64,000 nt of DNA, from assembly GCA_015056915.1 (NCBI GenBank), contig SVFK01000012.1, positions 1 through 64,000 on the forward strand, written 5' to 3'. This stretch comes from Lachnospiraceae bacterium (GTDB taxonomy: Bacteria > Bacillota > Clostridia > Lachnospirales > Lachnospiraceae). Both the position numbers and the translations under genes were made by a program. Numbering within the stretch: position 1 is the first letter of the stretch; every line of letters starts with the position of its first letter. Below are positions 20,201 to 28,507 of the stretch, in pieces. The notes under the pieces were generated by a model that worked only from the letters and a program-made list of their open reading frames with translations, was not told the origin of the DNA and did not search any database.

Positions 20201-21124
20201 CACCTCACCGGTAGAAGGATCTACTACATCCGCTGCCAGTATCTGATGTCTGATTCTATTCTTCAGAGCTAATTTCTTGTTGAATTTATATCTACCAACC
20301 TTAGCCAAATCATATCTGCGGGGATCGAAGAACATCGCATTAATCAAGCTTTCTGCACTTTCAACACTCAAAGGCTCGCCGGGACGAATCTTTTTGTATA
20401 ACTCTAACAGACCCTCCTGATAATTCTCAGCAGTGTCCTTTGCAAAGCTTGCTTCAATCTTGGGCTCATCACCAAATACTTCGCGGATTTCTTCATTGGT
20501 TCCGATACCCAGTGCACGTATCAACACAGTGATAGGCACCTTACGAGTTCTATCTACACGAACATAGAAAACATCATTGGAATCGGTTTCATACTCCAAC
20601 CATGCACCACGGTTAGGAATTACGGTACAGGAGAACAATCTCTTACCGATTTTGTCGTGACCGATTGCATAATAAATACCGGGAGAACGCACAAGCTGGC
20701 TAACGATTACACGCTCTGCTCCATTAATAACAAATGTACCGGTTTCTGTCATAAGAGGAAGGTCACCCATGAAAATCTCATGTTCACTGATTTCTTCCTT
20801 CTCCTTATTGTAAAGGCGAACTTTAACCTTTAAAGGTGCTGCATAAGTAGCATCTCTCTCTTTACATTCCTCAATAGAATATTTCACATCGTCTTTGCAC
20901 AATTCAAAGTCTACGAATTCCAAGCTTAAAGAGCCGCTGTAATCAGCAATAGGAGAGATATCGTCGAAGACTTCCTTCAAGCCTTCGTCTAAAAACCACT
21001 GATAGGAATCCTTCTGGACTTCAATCAGGTTGGGCATCTCTAAAACCTCTTTTTGTCTTGAATAACTCATACGCATAACCTTGGTACCGGCAATCGGACG
21101 TATTCTGTTCTTTTCCATTGACAT
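17207..21124 (-). CDS. rpoB: RNA polymerase beta subunit
   Basis: RpoB forms the other half of the catalytic cleft and binds rifamycins. The 1305-residue product is full length. The rifampicin-resistance region is visible and wild-type looking ([20 protein letters not shown], then [11 protein letters not shown]). [32 protein letters not shown] and the C-terminal [17 protein letters not shown] are also conserved. The tail after about residue 1260 is unusually acidic ([23 protein letters not shown] in part). ATG 21124 and ATG 21118 are both possible starts behind GGGGTGAA. Confidence 0.97.
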   Translation of the reverse strand: MSMEKNRIRPIAGTKVMRMSYSRQKEVLEMPNLIEVQKDSYQWFLDEGLKEVFDDISPIADYSGSLSLEFVDFELCKDDVKYSIEECKERDATYAAPLKVKVRLYNKEKEEISEHEIFMGDLPLMTETGTFVINGAERVIVSQLVRSPGIYYAIGHDKIGKRLFSCTVIPNRGAWLEYETDSNDVFYVRVDRTRKVPITVLIRALGIGTNEEIREVFGDEPKIEASFAKDTAENYQEGLLELYKKIRPGEPLSVESAESLINAMFFDPRRYDLAKVGRYKFNKKLALKNRIRHQILAADVVDPSTGEVLASAGDKVTPELADTIQNAAVPFVYIQTEERNVKVLSNMMVDITNFVDCNPRELGIHELVYYPVLSKIIEEFGEDPEQLAEAIKKNVYELVPKHITKEDIIASINYNMHLEYGLGNDDDIDHLGNRRIRAVGELLQNQYRIGLSRMERVVRERMTTHDAEEISPQSLINIKPVTAAVKEFFGSSQLSQFMDQNNPLGELTHKRRLSALGPGGLSRDRAGFEVRDVHYSHYGRMCPIETPEGPNIGLINSLASYARINEYGFVEAPYRKIDKADPENPRVTEEVVYMTADEEDNYHVAQANEALDENGYFVRNSVSGRFREETQEYPKAMFDYMDVSPKMVFSVATALIPFLENDDANRALMGSNMQRQAVPLLTTEAPAVGTGMEPKAAVDSGVCVVAKKAGTVTYVSSNLVRITCDDGEKLEYHLTKFSRSNQSNCYNQKPIVFKGDHVAEGQVIADGPSTSQGELALGKNPLIGFMTWEGYNYEDAVLLSERLVQEDVYTSVHIEEYEAEARDTKLGPEEITRDVPGVGDDALKDLDDRGIIRIGAEVRAGDILVGKVTPKGETELTAEERLLRAIFGEKAREVRDTSLKVPHGEYGIVVDAKVFTRENSDELSPGVNQAVRIYIAQKRKISVGDKMAGRHGNKGVVSRVLPVEDMPYLPNGRPLDIVLNPLGVPSRMNIGQVLEIHLSLAAKALGFNVATPVFDGANEKDIMDTLDLANDYVNLPFDAEEAKALAEKEGKEYDAAAPTFASKHEAELLPEVMEYLSENREHRKVWNGVPLSRDGKVRLRDGRTGEYFDGPVTIGHMHYLKLHHLVDDKIHARSTGPYSLVTQQPLGGKAQFGGQRFGEMEVWALEAYGASYTLQEILTVKSDDVVGRVKTYEAIIKGDNIPEPGIPESFKVLLKELQALGLDVRVLREDQTEVEIMETIDYGDTDYRYEMEGDRKYDDYDNNSLGAMGYQAQEFDESGELVSADEDDFSDDAFDDSFDGDDEEF

Positions 21125-21190
21125 TTCACCCCGTTCTTTCAGATTTAAAGCCTATTTTTAAGCATAGCACCGCACAATAGTGCACTATCC

Positions 21191-21219
21191 ATAATAGCAC
21201 AATATGAAAATAGGGTCAA
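21191..21219 (-). promoter_or_regulatory. Sigma-A promoter of rpoBC
   Basis: The minus strand has TTGACC (21214-21219), 17 bp, then TATTAT (21191-21196), about 70 bp before rpoB. It lies downstream of the rplL terminator, so rpoBC can be transcribed separately from rplJL, either from this promoter or by read-through. Confidence 0.85.
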
Positions 21220-21299
21220 GGAAAATTTTTGAAATTTTTATGCAATAGAATAAATTTAGAAAAAAACAACAAAAAGACGAGTGTGAATGCAAATCCTCA

Positions 21300-21332
21300 C
21301 AAAAAGAACCATGCACAAATGTACATGGTTCT
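21300..21332 (-). terminator. Terminator between rplL and rpoB
   Basis: Arms 21305-21313 and 21324-21332 form a perfect 9-bp stem (AGAACCATG / CATGGTTCT) with a 10-nt loop, followed on the minus strand by TTTTTGTG. It starts about 30 bases past the rplL stop. In many bacteria this site is a partial terminator that sets the ratio of ribosomal proteins to polymerase. Confidence 0.8.
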
Positions 21333-21363
21333 CTGTTTCACTTGATTATCATCAAAACTTAAA

Positions 21364-21735
21364 TTACTTAAGGTTAACCTTAGCGCCAACTTCTTCAAGT
21401 TTCTTCTTGATATCTTCAGCCTCTTCCTTAGAAGCGCCTTCCTTCAGAACCTTAGGAGCACCATCTACAACGTCCTTAGCTTCCTTCAGACCAAGACCGG
21501 TTACTTCACGAACAACCTTGATAACCTTAACCTTCTCTGCACCAACCTCTGCCAACTCAACGTCGAACTCGGTCTTCTCTTCTGCTGCCTCAGCAGGGCC
21601 TGCTGCTGCAACCACAACGCCTGCTGCTGCGGATACACCGAACTCCTCTTCACAAGCTTTTACAAGATCATTTAATTCTAATACGGTTAACTCTTTGATA
21701 GCATCAATAAGTTCCTGAGCTGTTAATTTAGCCAT
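21364..21735 (-). CDS. rplL: 50S ribosomal protein L7/L12
   Basis: L7/L12 forms the flexible stalk that recruits translation GTPases. The 123-residue protein has the N-terminal dimerisation part ([20 protein letters not shown]), an Ala-rich hinge (residues about 38-52) and the globular C-terminal domain with [24 protein letters not shown] 21735 is chosen because GGAGG lies 8 bases upstream. An upstream in-frame ATG at 21750 is too early relative to that site. It is co-transcribed with rplJ. Confidence 0.97.
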   Translation of the reverse strand: MAKLTAQELIDAIKELTVLELNDLVKACEEEFGVSAAAGVVVAAAGPAEAAEEKTEFDVELAEVGAEKVKVIKVVREVTGLGLKEAKDVVDGAPKVLKEGASKEEAEDIKKKLEEVGAKVNLK

Positions 21736-21828
21736 TTTCATTTCCTCCATTTTTCATGTTTAAAATAATTTATTTGTTTTGTCTTTTGAAACTCAAGCAA
21801 TAAATGACTTGAGAATCACGATACGCGC

Positions 21829-22431
21829 CTACTCTGCTACAGGTGCTTCTACAGCTGCTTCTTCAACTGCGGGAGCTTCTTCTACAACAGGTGCTTCCTC
21901 AACTGCGGGTGCCTCTTCAGTTGCTGCAGGTGCTTCGCATGCGCAAGCGCCGCCTTTTTCTGCAAGCTGATTCATAACACGAGCAAAGTTGGTGATAGGA
22001 CTCTGTAAGCTTCCAAGCAGCTTGGAAATAAGTACTTCTCTGGAAGGAATACTTGCGATAGCAGACATTCCCTTTGCATCGTAAAGAGTACCTTCTACCA
22101 CACCTGCTTTAATCTCAAGAGCCTTAGCACTCTTAGCGAATTCAGCCAATACTCTTGCAGGAGCAGTTGCATCTTCGGTAGAGAGAGCCATTGCGCTGGG
22201 ACCTTCCAAATAAGGTGCCAGACTTTCGAAATCTGTGCCCTTGAACGCAAAGTTCATCATTGTGTTCTTGTAAACCTTGTAGGTTACTCCTGCCTCACGC
22301 AACGCCTTACGAAGCTGGGTATCCTGCTCAACGGTAAGTCCGCGGTAATCAACCAGAACTACTGACTGAGCATCCTTGATACTTGCAGAAATCTCTTCAA
22401 CGATGGGCTGTTTCAATTCAATCTTTGCCAT
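21829..22431 (-). CDS. rplJ: 50S ribosomal protein L10 with long acidic tail
   Basis: L10 anchors the L7/L12 stalk to the ribosome and autoregulates its own operon. The protein is 200 residues, about 25-35 longer than typical. Residues 1-160 are standard (VVLVDYRGLTVEQDTQLRKAL, YKVYKNTM, GPSAMALS). After the L12-binding helix the chain continues into GGACACEAPAATEEAP and a run of EEAPxVEEAP-like repeats rich in Ala, Glu, Pro and Val up to the end. This tail is probably disordered. An AGGAGG site precedes the ATG. The L10 leader and an attenuator lie upstream. Confidence 0.95.
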   Translation of the reverse strand: MAKIELKQPIVEEISASIKDAQSVVLVDYRGLTVEQDTQLRKALREAGVTYKVYKNTMMNFAFKGTDFESLAPYLEGPSAMALSTEDATAPARVLAEFAKSAKALEIKAGVVEGTLYDAKGMSAIASIPSREVLISKLLGSLQSPITNFARVMNQLAEKGGACACEAPAATEEAPAVEEAPVVEEAPAVEEAAVEAPVAE

Positions 22432-22478
22432 TTCTTTACCTCCTTTTAGATTTTCTTGCCGAAAGGAGCCTCTGATAT

Positions 22479-22506
22479 AAAAAAGCCTCCCAAAAGACAG
22501 GGAGGC
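22479..22506 (-). terminator. Attenuator terminator in the rplJ leader
   Basis: Arms GCCTCCC (22485-22491) and GGGAGGC (22500-22506) with an 8-nt loop are followed on the minus strand by TTTTTT. It sits between the L10-binding leader and the rplJ start codon, which is the arrangement of transcription attenuation in L10 leaders of Firmicutes. Confidence 0.8.
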
Positions 22507-22610
22507 AAAAAGTCATTATCAAAACTCTTTTCCTCGGTAGGCGGTTTGACACTTACGTTCACATCAGTGAACACCTACTGTCTTCGGCATGGTCGTTTAC
22601 AACCTTTCAG
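22507..22610 (-). ncRNA. Ribosomal protein L10 leader RNA
   Basis: The minus-strand transcript contains ACCATGCCGAAGACAGTAGGTG, then a hairpin (GTTCAC-TGAT-GTGAAC), then CCTACCGAGGA closing the main stem. This kink-turn-like arrangement with AAGACAGTAGG and CCTACCGAGG is the known L10 leader family upstream of rplJL. L10, or L10 with L12, is expected to bind here and reduce expression through the adjoining attenuator. The boundaries are approximate. Confidence 0.85.
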
Positions 22611-22648
22611 ATAATAACATAAGGGGCTGACAGTTGTCAACCCCTTAT
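22611..22648 (-). promoter_or_regulatory. rplJL promoter embedded in the rplA hairpin
   Basis: The minus strand has TTGACA (22635-22640), 18 bp, then TATTAT (22611-22616), a strong sigma-A promoter just before the L10 leader. The same bases form an inverted repeat (22619-22631 with 22636-22648, ATAAGGGG-TGAC, one mismatch) that begins 28 bases past the rplA stop. As RNA this could act as a weak terminator of rplKA transcripts or as a processing site, but no good T-run follows. Confidence 0.72.
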
Positions 22649-22675
22649 TGTAATTTTATTAAACACGTTTTTGGT

Positions 22676-23365
22676 TTAGAATTTTGCAACACTTACCTTT
22701 ACGCCAGGACCCATGGTGCTGGTTAAGGTAATGCTTCTTAAATACTGACCCTTTAATGCGCTGGGCTTAGCCTTTACAATAGCATCCATCAATGCATTGA
22801 AGTTCTCCTGAAGAGCTTCCTCAGTGAAAGAAGCCTTACCAACAGGTACATGTACAATGTTGGTCTTGTCAAGTCTGTACTCAATCTTACCAGCCTTGAT
22901 ATCAGCGATAGCCTTGGTAACGTCCATTGTTACGGTACCAGCCTTAGGGTTAGGCATTAAGCCCTTAGGTCCCAAAACTTTACCGAGACGACCAACAACA
23001 CCCATCATATCAGGGGTAGCTACTACTACATCAAAATCAAGCCAGCCTTCATTCTGAATCTTGGGAATCAGCTCTTCGCCGCCAACATAATCTGCTCCGG
23101 CAGCCTCTGCCTCATTCAGCTTATCACCTTTAGCAAATACAAGAACCTTAACATCCTTACCGGTTCCGTTAGGCAGTACTACTGCACCACGAATCTGCTG
23201 TTCAGCGTGACGTCCGTCACAACCGGTTCTGATGTGTACTTCGATGGTCTCATCGAATTTTGCAACTGCAGTCTTTTTTACCAGAGAAATTGCATCTGCG
23301 GGCTCATAGAATGTTGCACGATCTACAAGCTTTGCAACCTCTGCATATTTCTTACCATGTTTCAT
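22676..23365 (-). CDS. rplA: 50S ribosomal protein L1
   Basis: L1 forms the mobile L1 stalk at the E site and represses rplKA translation. The 229-residue protein starts [16 protein letters not shown] and contains the family signature [24 protein letters not shown] 23365 is preceded by TAGGAGG at good spacing. In-frame codons further upstream belong to the intergenic gap. It lies 146 bp after rplK. Confidence 0.97.
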   Translation of the reverse strand: MKHGKKYAEVAKLVDRATFYEPADAISLVKKTAVAKFDETIEVHIRTGCDGRHAEQQIRGAVVLPNGTGKDVKVLVFAKGDKLNEAEAAGADYVGGEELIPKIQNEGWLDFDVVVATPDMMGVVGRLGKVLGPKGLMPNPKAGTVTMDVTKAIADIKAGKIEYRLDKTNIVHVPVGKASFTEEALQENFNALMDAIVKAKPSALKGQYLRSITLTSTMGPGVKVSVAKF

Positions 23366-23511
23366 TATTATACCTCCTAGGTTCCAGCGGCAATATACAT
23401 TGCCTCCCAAATGTTATTAAATTACTCGTCTGCGAAGAATTGCTACGTAATTCTTCTGAGCAAAACACAGAAAATCTTAGACACGGTACTTTCATGTCTT
23501 AGTTTTTCTTT

Positions 23512-23937
23512 TTACTCTTCTACAACAATACCCATACTGCGTGCAGTACCAGCAATCATGCTCATAGCTGCTTCCAAGCTTGCCGCGTTCAAGTCAGGCA
23601 TCTTCATTTCTGCAATTTCCTGAACCTTAGCCTTGGAAATAGTAGCAACCTTAGTCTTGTTAGGAACACCTGAACCGGACTTAATGTTGCAAGCCTTCTT
23701 TAACAGTACTGCTGCAGGGGGAGTCTTAGTAATGAAACTAAAGCTTCTGTCTGCATATACAGTAATAACTACAGGAATGATAACATCACCCTTGTCTGCT
23801 GTTCTTGCATTGAACTGCTTTGTAAATTCAACAATGTTTACACCATGCTGTCCGAGTGCGGGACCAACTGGTGGAGCCGGTGTTGCTTTGCCGGCAGGAA
23901 TCTGTAATTTGATATAACCTGTTACTTTCTTTGCCAT
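23512..23937 (-). CDS. rplK: 50S ribosomal protein L11
   Basis: L11 builds the GTPase-associated centre and is needed for the stringent response through RelA. The 141-residue protein has the usual length. The N-terminal domain has [22 protein letters not shown] with the conserved prolines, and the C-terminal rRNA-binding domain ends in [19 protein letters not shown] precedes ATG 23937. The following gene is rplA. Confidence 0.97.
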   Translation of the reverse strand: MAKKVTGYIKLQIPAGKATPAPPVGPALGQHGVNIVEFTKQFNARTADKGDVIIPVVITVYADRSFSFITKTPPAAVLLKKACNIKSGSGVPNKTKVATISKAKVQEIAEMKMPDLNAASLEAAMSMIAGTARSMGIVVEE

Positions 23938-23954
23938 TGTGGCACCTCCTATAA

Positions 23955-24000
23955 TGTGGTAAATCGGCGCAGGCGCTCATCTTGCTCCTGCTCCCACTGG
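23955..24000 (-). promoter_or_regulatory. Candidate structured rplK leader
   Basis: In the 198-bp gap between nusG and rplK the minus-strand RNA pairs CAGTGGGAG (around 23991-24000) with ACCAC (23956-23960), enclosing a second stem (GCAGG...CCTGC). A GTGGGAG-to-ACCAC structure just upstream of rplK is a known pattern for L1-type autoregulatory leaders. I cannot confirm the fold or boundaries by eye. No clear promoter was seen in this gap. Confidence 0.4.
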
Positions 24001-24135
24001 AATGCGCTTGCATCCCTTACATGTTGCCAGGGCTTACACCCTTTTCCACCCTTTCCCCTGCGGAGTGCGGATGGATTTATATTTATCCGGGCTGTCATAA
24101 CAGTACCGGAAAATATCAAAATAATATTTCTTTTA

Positions 24136-24654
24136 TTAAAGCTTTCTGACCTCTGCGAAGCTGATTTCAACAGGAGTCTCTCTTCCGAACAATTCTACAT
24201 TGATAGTAGCGGTCTGCTTACCATGGTCAAGCTTCTGAACCACACCAACAGTGTCCTTCCATACGCCTGCCACCACGGAAATACTGTCTCCCTCTGCAAA
24301 ATCAATGGAAACATTTTCAGTTTTAATACCCAAAGGCTTCATCTCAGCTTCCGTAAGAGGTACCGGTTTGCTTCCCGGTCCGACAAAGCCTGTGACACCA
24401 CGAGTGTTGCGAACAACATACCATGTATCATCATTCATTTCCATATTAAGAAGTACATAACCCGGGAACATTTTCTTGGGAACAGTCTTTTTCACACCAT
24501 TCTTAATCTCTACAACATCCTGCATCGGTACTCTGACCTCCAGAATCTGCTCAGCCAGATGCTTGTTGTTCTCGATAGTCTTCTCAATATTGGCTTTGAC
24601 CTTATTTTCATATCCTGAATAGGTATGGACTACATACCACTTTGCCTCTGCCAT
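24136..24654 (-). CDS. nusG: Transcription termination/antitermination protein NusG
   Basis: NusG binds the polymerase clamp and modulates pausing and termination. The 172-residue product has the NGN domain start AKWYVVHTYSGYENKVKANIEK, VPKKMFPGYVLL and RNTRGVTGFVG. It ends with the KOW domain (GDSISVVAGVWKDTVGVVQKL). It follows secE by 15 bp in the standard secE-nusG-rplK order. Confidence 0.97.
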   Translation of the reverse strand: MAEAKWYVVHTYSGYENKVKANIEKTIENNKHLAEQILEVRVPMQDVVEIKNGVKKTVPKKMFPGYVLLNMEMNDDTWYVVRNTRGVTGFVGPGSKPVPLTEAEMKPLGIKTENVSIDFAEGDSISVVAGVWKDTVGVVQKLDHGKQTATINVELFGRETPVEISFAEVRKL

Positions 24655-24669
24655 ACAATCACCCTCGCT

Positions 24670-24873
24670 CTATAATGATGTTAAGATATTCACACCGTGC
24701 TGAATGAAATAATCCAACACTGCAATGAGCACTCCAACTACGACTGAAATAATAACAACTGCGATAGATTGCTTTAATGTAGACTTTTTGTCAGGCCATG
24801 AAACCTTTTTAAATTCAGACTTTACGCCTTTAAAGAAGCTGGGGCGTGCCTGCTTTTCTGCGGAATCTCCCAT
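24670..24873 (-). CDS. secE: Preprotein translocase subunit SecE
   Basis: SecE clamps the SecY channel in the inner membrane. The protein is 67 residues, the short Gram-positive form. It shows FFKGVKSEFKKVSWPDKKST, the typical amphipathic segment, and a single membrane helix at about 39-60. ATG 24873 follows GGAGGTTAAA. Earlier in-frame codons are not needed. Confidence 0.95.
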   Translation of the reverse strand: MGDSAEKQARPSFFKGVKSEFKKVSWPDKKSTLKQSIAVVIISVVVGVLIAVLDYFIQHGVNILTSL

Positions 24874-24939
24874 TTTAACCTCCAAAATTTTGATTTCCAA
24901 TAACAATGGAACAACGATTATTTGGTTGCCGATGAGACT

Positions 24940-25089
24940 TTATTTTGTCTCTTTGTGCATTGTATGAGTCTTGCAGAATCTACAATATTTCTTGGTTTCC
25001 ATTCTGTCAGGATGAGTCTTCTTATCCTTGGTAGTATTGTAGTTACGCTGTTTGCACTCGGTACATGCTAAAGTAATTCTTGTACGCAT
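24940..25089 (-). CDS. rpmG: 50S ribosomal protein L33
   Basis: L33 is a small zinc-ribbon protein of the large subunit. The 49-residue product starts [19 protein letters not shown] and ends [16 protein letters not shown], with the four zinc cysteines in CTEC and CRFC. This is therefore the zinc-dependent paralogue. GGAGG lies 8 bases before ATG 25089. It is the first gene of the rpmG-secE-nusG-rplKA transcript. Confidence 0.95.
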   Translation of the reverse strand: MRTRITLACTECKQRNYNTTKDKKTHPDRMETKKYCRFCKTHTMHKETK

Positions 25090-25162
25090 TTCTCTACCTC
25101 CACGTGTTTTATTCTCTAATTTTAAGCATAAAAAAAAGACCTAAATCTTATCTCGCTTGCTA

Positions 25163-25191
25163 ACTATAACACAAAGCCCCTCCTACGTCAA
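25163..25191 (-). promoter_or_regulatory. Sigma-A promoter of rpmG-secE-nusG
   Basis: The minus strand has TTGACG (25186-25191), 17 bp, then TATAGT (25163-25168), about 75 bp before rpmG. The 306-bp gap 25090-25395 holds this promoter and the divergent one at 25265-25293, and nothing else that I can identify. Confidence 0.82.
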
Positions 25192-25264
25192 CAGTTTTTT
25201 CCACACAACAGGAGGTTTTTCCCATGCTTTTTACCCTTTCCCCCTTCTCTTTCACAAAAAAATC

Positions 25265-25293
25265 TTGTTTCTACCTATTATATGTGGTATTAT
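25265..25293 (+). promoter_or_regulatory. Promoter of the FliD-like gene
   Basis: TTGTTT (25265-25270), 17 bp, then TATTAT (25288-25293) is a sigma-A type promoter about 100 bp upstream of the start codon. No sigma-28 (TAAA / GCCGATAT) element is visible here, so this gene seems to be uncoupled from late flagellar control. Confidence 0.6.
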
Positions 25294-25395
25294 TAATGTA
25301 TAAGAGTGGGTTATTGTGCACTTGAAAAGGATTTCAATGCACCTTGATAGTACCACGTTTGTCACAACATTTCAAGGAAGAAAGGAGGCGTGACA

Positions 25396-26691
25396 ATGAG
25401 TTCAGTTCTTAATGCTGTTTATAACAATTATCTTACTACTTATAATCCTAAGAACCTGACGCGCTTTGACACTCATAAAAAGAGTGAGCTTCGCAACGTC
25501 TATAATTCCATTGTCAAATTAAATAAAGAGTCTCCGTGGTATCTTCCTACAACCAATAAGGATACCCAGCATTATGCTGTTGATTTAAAGGAAAATGCCA
25601 GAGAGCTTCACAATACCATTGCTCATCTGGGCGGTTTAGAAGAAAACAGTATTTTCAGCAAAAAAAGTGCTTACTCTTCCAATGAGGAGATAGCCACTGC
25701 CACCTTTATCGGCTCCAAGGTTCCCGAGGGTGCCTCTCCCGAATTCCAATTGGAGGTACAGTCACTAGCTTCCGCACAGGAGAATCTGGGACTATTCCTT
25801 TCTGAAGGAAAAGTGGATCTTCCTGCCAATACCTATTCCTTTGATGTGGCAATCAACGATATGAATTACGAATTTCAGTTTTCCATCAGCGAGGGCGAGA
25901 CCAACCGTGATGTTCAGGATCGTCTTGTGCGCCTGATTAACAATGCTGATATCGGGTTAAAGGCTTCTGTTACAGAATCCGATTCCCGCTCTGCACTCAA
26001 ACTGATATCTGAAGCAACCGGCATCTCTGTGGGCAAAACGCAGATTTTCCAAATCAGTGATTCTCATACCAGCAAAACTGCGGGAACGGTTGCTTATTTC
26101 GGACTGGATTATGTAAGTCATGAACCCTCCAACGCCCATTTCCTGATTAATGGCGAGGAGCATTCTGCCACCTCCAATCATTTTACCGTAGGCAAGCAGT
26201 TTGAAGTGCAGCTGCAAGGCATTACACCGGAGGACAGTGCAGTCCACATCGGTCTCAAAACAGACATGGAATCTTTGACCGATAATGTGTTACAGTTAGT
26301 CGGTGGTTATAATGATTTTATCAAAGCCGCCTCCGCGTATCTGGATACTCAGACCAAAAGCCAGAAGCTAATTCGCGAGTTTGGCAACATAGCTTCTCAG
26401 TTTGGCAATTCGCTGGAGTCCATGGGACTGAATCTCGCCGAGGACGGTACTCTGGCCGTTGATAAGAATCTCCTTCGTCAGACGGCTATGGAGACGGACG
26501 ACATCAATGAAACCTTTGGTTATCTGAAGGATTTTTCATCCTCCCTGCTCCGCAAGAGCAATCAGGTATCCCTGAATCCTATGGAGTATGTAGAAAAAAC
26601 CATTGTCGCCTACAAGAATCCCGGCAAGACCTTTGTAAGCCCCTACAACACCAGCGCTTACAGCGGCATGCTGTTTAACGGATATTGTTAA
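25396..26691 (+). CDS. Orphan FliD-like (flagellar hook-associated protein 2-like) protein
   Basis: The 431-residue protein resembles FliD, the filament cap. ATFIGSKVPEGASPEFQLEVQ with SLASAQ matches the FliD N-terminal segment on export and filament interaction. SISEGETNRDVQDRLVRLIN matches the repeated domain, and MESLTDNVLQLVGGYNDFIK matches the start of the C-terminal part. It is shorter than typical FliD, and its C-terminus (SAYSGMLFNGYC) differs from the classic ending seen in the FliD at 63628. AAAGGAGG precedes ATG 25396, and an in-frame GTG at 25390 is too close to it. It lies alone between rpmG and a carboxylase gene, about 36 kb from the flagellar genes. Confidence 0.7.
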   Translation: MSSVLNAVYNNYLTTYNPKNLTRFDTHKKSELRNVYNSIVKLNKESPWYLPTTNKDTQHYAVDLKENARELHNTIAHLGGLEENSIFSKKSAYSSNEEIATATFIGSKVPEGASPEFQLEVQSLASAQENLGLFLSEGKVDLPANTYSFDVAINDMNYEFQFSISEGETNRDVQDRLVRLINNADIGLKASVTESDSRSALKLISEATGISVGKTQIFQISDSHTSKTAGTVAYFGLDYVSHEPSNAHFLINGEEHSATSNHFTVGKQFEVQLQGITPEDSAVHIGLKTDMESLTDNVLQLVGGYNDFIKAASAYLDTQTKSQKLIREFGNIASQFGNSLESMGLNLAEDGTLAVDKNLLRQTAMETDDINETFGYLKDFSSSLLRKSNQVSLNPMEYVEKTIVAYKNPGKTFVSPYNTSAYSGMLFNGYC

Positions 26692-26705
26692 TCCTATATC
26701 GTAAT

Positions 26706-28331
26706 TTACAAGGGGATGTTTCCATGTTTTTTCTTGGGAGCATCCTCTTTTTTATGCTTTAAAGTCTTTAAGGCCTTCAGAATCTTATCGCGGGTTTCCT
26801 CGGGACGAATCACCTCATTGACATAGCCGCGGCTTGCTGCCACATAAGGATTCAGGAAACGGTCCTCATATTCCTTCTTACATTGCGCACGCATTGCTTC
26901 CGGGTCGGAAGCCGCTTTGATTTTGCGTTTAAATGCAATATTAACTGCGCCATCCGCACCCATAACCGCAATCTCAGCGATAGGCCATGCAAACACCATG
27001 TCTGCCCCCATTTCCTTGGAATTCATAGCAATATAAGCGCCACCATACGCCTTGCGCATAATTAAAGAAATCTTGGGCACAGTAGCCTCGGAATAAGCAT
27101 ACAGCACCTTCGCTCCATGGCGGATAATACCGTTGTGTTCCTGAGCAGTACCGGGAAGAAACGCCGGTACATCCACCAGAGTGACTAACGGTATATTAAA
27201 GCAGTCACAAAAACGAATGAAGCGTGCCAGCTTGTCAGAGGCATGATAATCCAGGGAGCCGCACAGCTGTGAAGGCTGATTAGCCACAAAACCCACACTC
27301 TCTCCTGCCATTCTGGCAAAACCCACTACCACATTGGGGGCAAATTCCTTCTGCACCTCAAAGAAGCTTCCGGGATCTGCCACACAATCTATTACCCTCT
27401 TTACATCATAAGCAGTACGGGAATTGTCCGGCACGATATTTTTCAACTGTGCACATGGATTCCCCTCTAACTTTGCAAACATATTCTTACGCAAAGACAA
27501 CTTACTGAACATCTTGTTTACGGAAAACAAAAGAGATTCCTTTTCCGTAACCGGTCCAATCACAGGCGCAGTCTCCTCATAGCAACTGGGCAGATAAGTC
27601 AATAACTTTCGTACCCCCATCAGACACTCACCCTCTGTATCATATGTAAAGTGCGACACACCACTCTTTTGGGCATGTACCAGAGCACCACCCAGCTCCT
27701 CTACACTCACCTCTTCATTAATAACTGTTTTTACCACATTAGGTCCGGTAATAAACATCTTGGAGATATCCTTTACCATGAAAATAAAATCACAGATAGC
27801 CGGTGCATAGCAGGCTCCACCGGAACAGGGTCCTAGGATAACAGCAATCTGCGGTATCATGCCGGAGGCCTTCGTATGCCTCAAAAACATACCGCTGTAG
27901 CCACTCAAGGAGGAGATACCCTCTTCAATTCTGGCACCGCCACTGTCATTAATGCAAATCAAAGGTGCTTTCATAGCCATAGCCATATCCTGTATCCTAG
28001 TGATTTTAAAGGAATGATATTCTCCTAAGGTGCCGCCGATTACCGTAAAGTCTTCACTTGCCACGAATACCAGTCTTCCGTCTATCTCACCGTATCCGGT
28101 CACTACACCGTCACCGGGTACGCGGCGTTTATCCAAATCAAAATCATTAATTCTGGACTCTATGAAGCCATCTACCTCTACAAAAGTACCCTTGTCTAAA
28201 AGTACGTCGATACGCTCTCTTGCCGTAAGCTTTCCCTGTTCATGCTGCTTGTCGATTTTTAACTTACCACCACCCAGGCTAGCCTTTCCGCGTCTTTCGT
28301 CCAAATCCTGCAATGCTTCTTCCCAAGTCAT
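26706..28331 (-). CDS. Acyl-CoA carboxyltransferase beta-type subunit (propionyl/methylmalonyl-CoA class)
   Basis: The 541-residue protein is a biotin-dependent carboxyltransferase of the PccB/MmdA type. Visible are LTARERIDVLLDKGTFVEVD, the acyl-CoA oxyanion segment GPCSGGACYAPAICDF and the carboxybiotin side NIPLVTLVDVPAFLPGTAQEHNGIIRHG with KAYGGAYIAM. It would transfer a carboxyl group between biotin and an acyl-CoA in the cytoplasm. No biotin carrier, biotin carboxylase or decarboxylase membrane subunit (MmdB/C/D) is adjacent. It therefore works with partners encoded elsewhere, either as MmdA of a Na+-pumping decarboxylase or as PccB. GGGAGAG precedes the ATG. Confidence 0.85.
   Translation of the reverse strand: MTWEEALQDLDERRGKASLGGGKLKIDKQHEQGKLTARERIDVLLDKGTFVEVDGFIESRINDFDLDKRRVPGDGVVTGYGEIDGRLVFVASEDFTVIGGTLGEYHSFKITRIQDMAMAMKAPLICINDSGGARIEEGISSLSGYSGMFLRHTKASGMIPQIAVILGPCSGGACYAPAICDFIFMVKDISKMFITGPNVVKTVINEEVSVEELGGALVHAQKSGVSHFTYDTEGECLMGVRKLLTYLPSCYEETAPVIGPVTEKESLLFSVNKMFSKLSLRKNMFAKLEGNPCAQLKNIVPDNSRTAYDVKRVIDCVADPGSFFEVQKEFAPNVVVGFARMAGESVGFVANQPSQLCGSLDYHASDKLARFIRFCDCFNIPLVTLVDVPAFLPGTAQEHNGIIRHGAKVLYAYSEATVPKISLIMRKAYGGAYIAMNSKEMGADMVFAWPIAEIAVMGADGAVNIAFKRKIKAASDPEAMRAQCKKEYEDRFLNPYVAASRGYVNEVIRPEETRDKILKALKTLKHKKEDAPKKKHGNIPL
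26710..26754 (+). terminator. Possible terminator of the FliD-like gene
   Basis: AAGGGGATG and CATCCTCTT pair (one G-U) around a loop of about 22 nt, followed by TTTTTTAT on the plus strand. It overlaps the last codons of the convergent carboxyltransferase gene. The long loop makes it only moderately convincing. Confidence 0.45.
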
Positions 28332-28464
28332 ACTTCATCTCTCCCAAAATTTTCTTTGCAACTTTTACTAGTTTGCCATACTCATCATTTTCATTTCTTT
28401 TTCGTCATTTTATTTGAATTTCAATTCTTTTGAATATCAAACTATTTTTATAATAACAGCTAAC

Positions 28465-28502
28465 ATCAAAAAAGGCAAGTAGAATTTTTTCTACCTGCCT
28501 TT
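28465..28502 (-). terminator. Terminator after glf
   Basis: Arms 28472-28484 and 28489-28501 pair over 13 bp with one mismatch and a 4-nt loop. On the minus strand TTTTTTGATG follows. It begins a few bases past the glf stop. The 130 bases between it and the carboxyltransferase start hold no feature I can support. Confidence 0.85.
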
Positions 28503-28507
28503 GCTTT

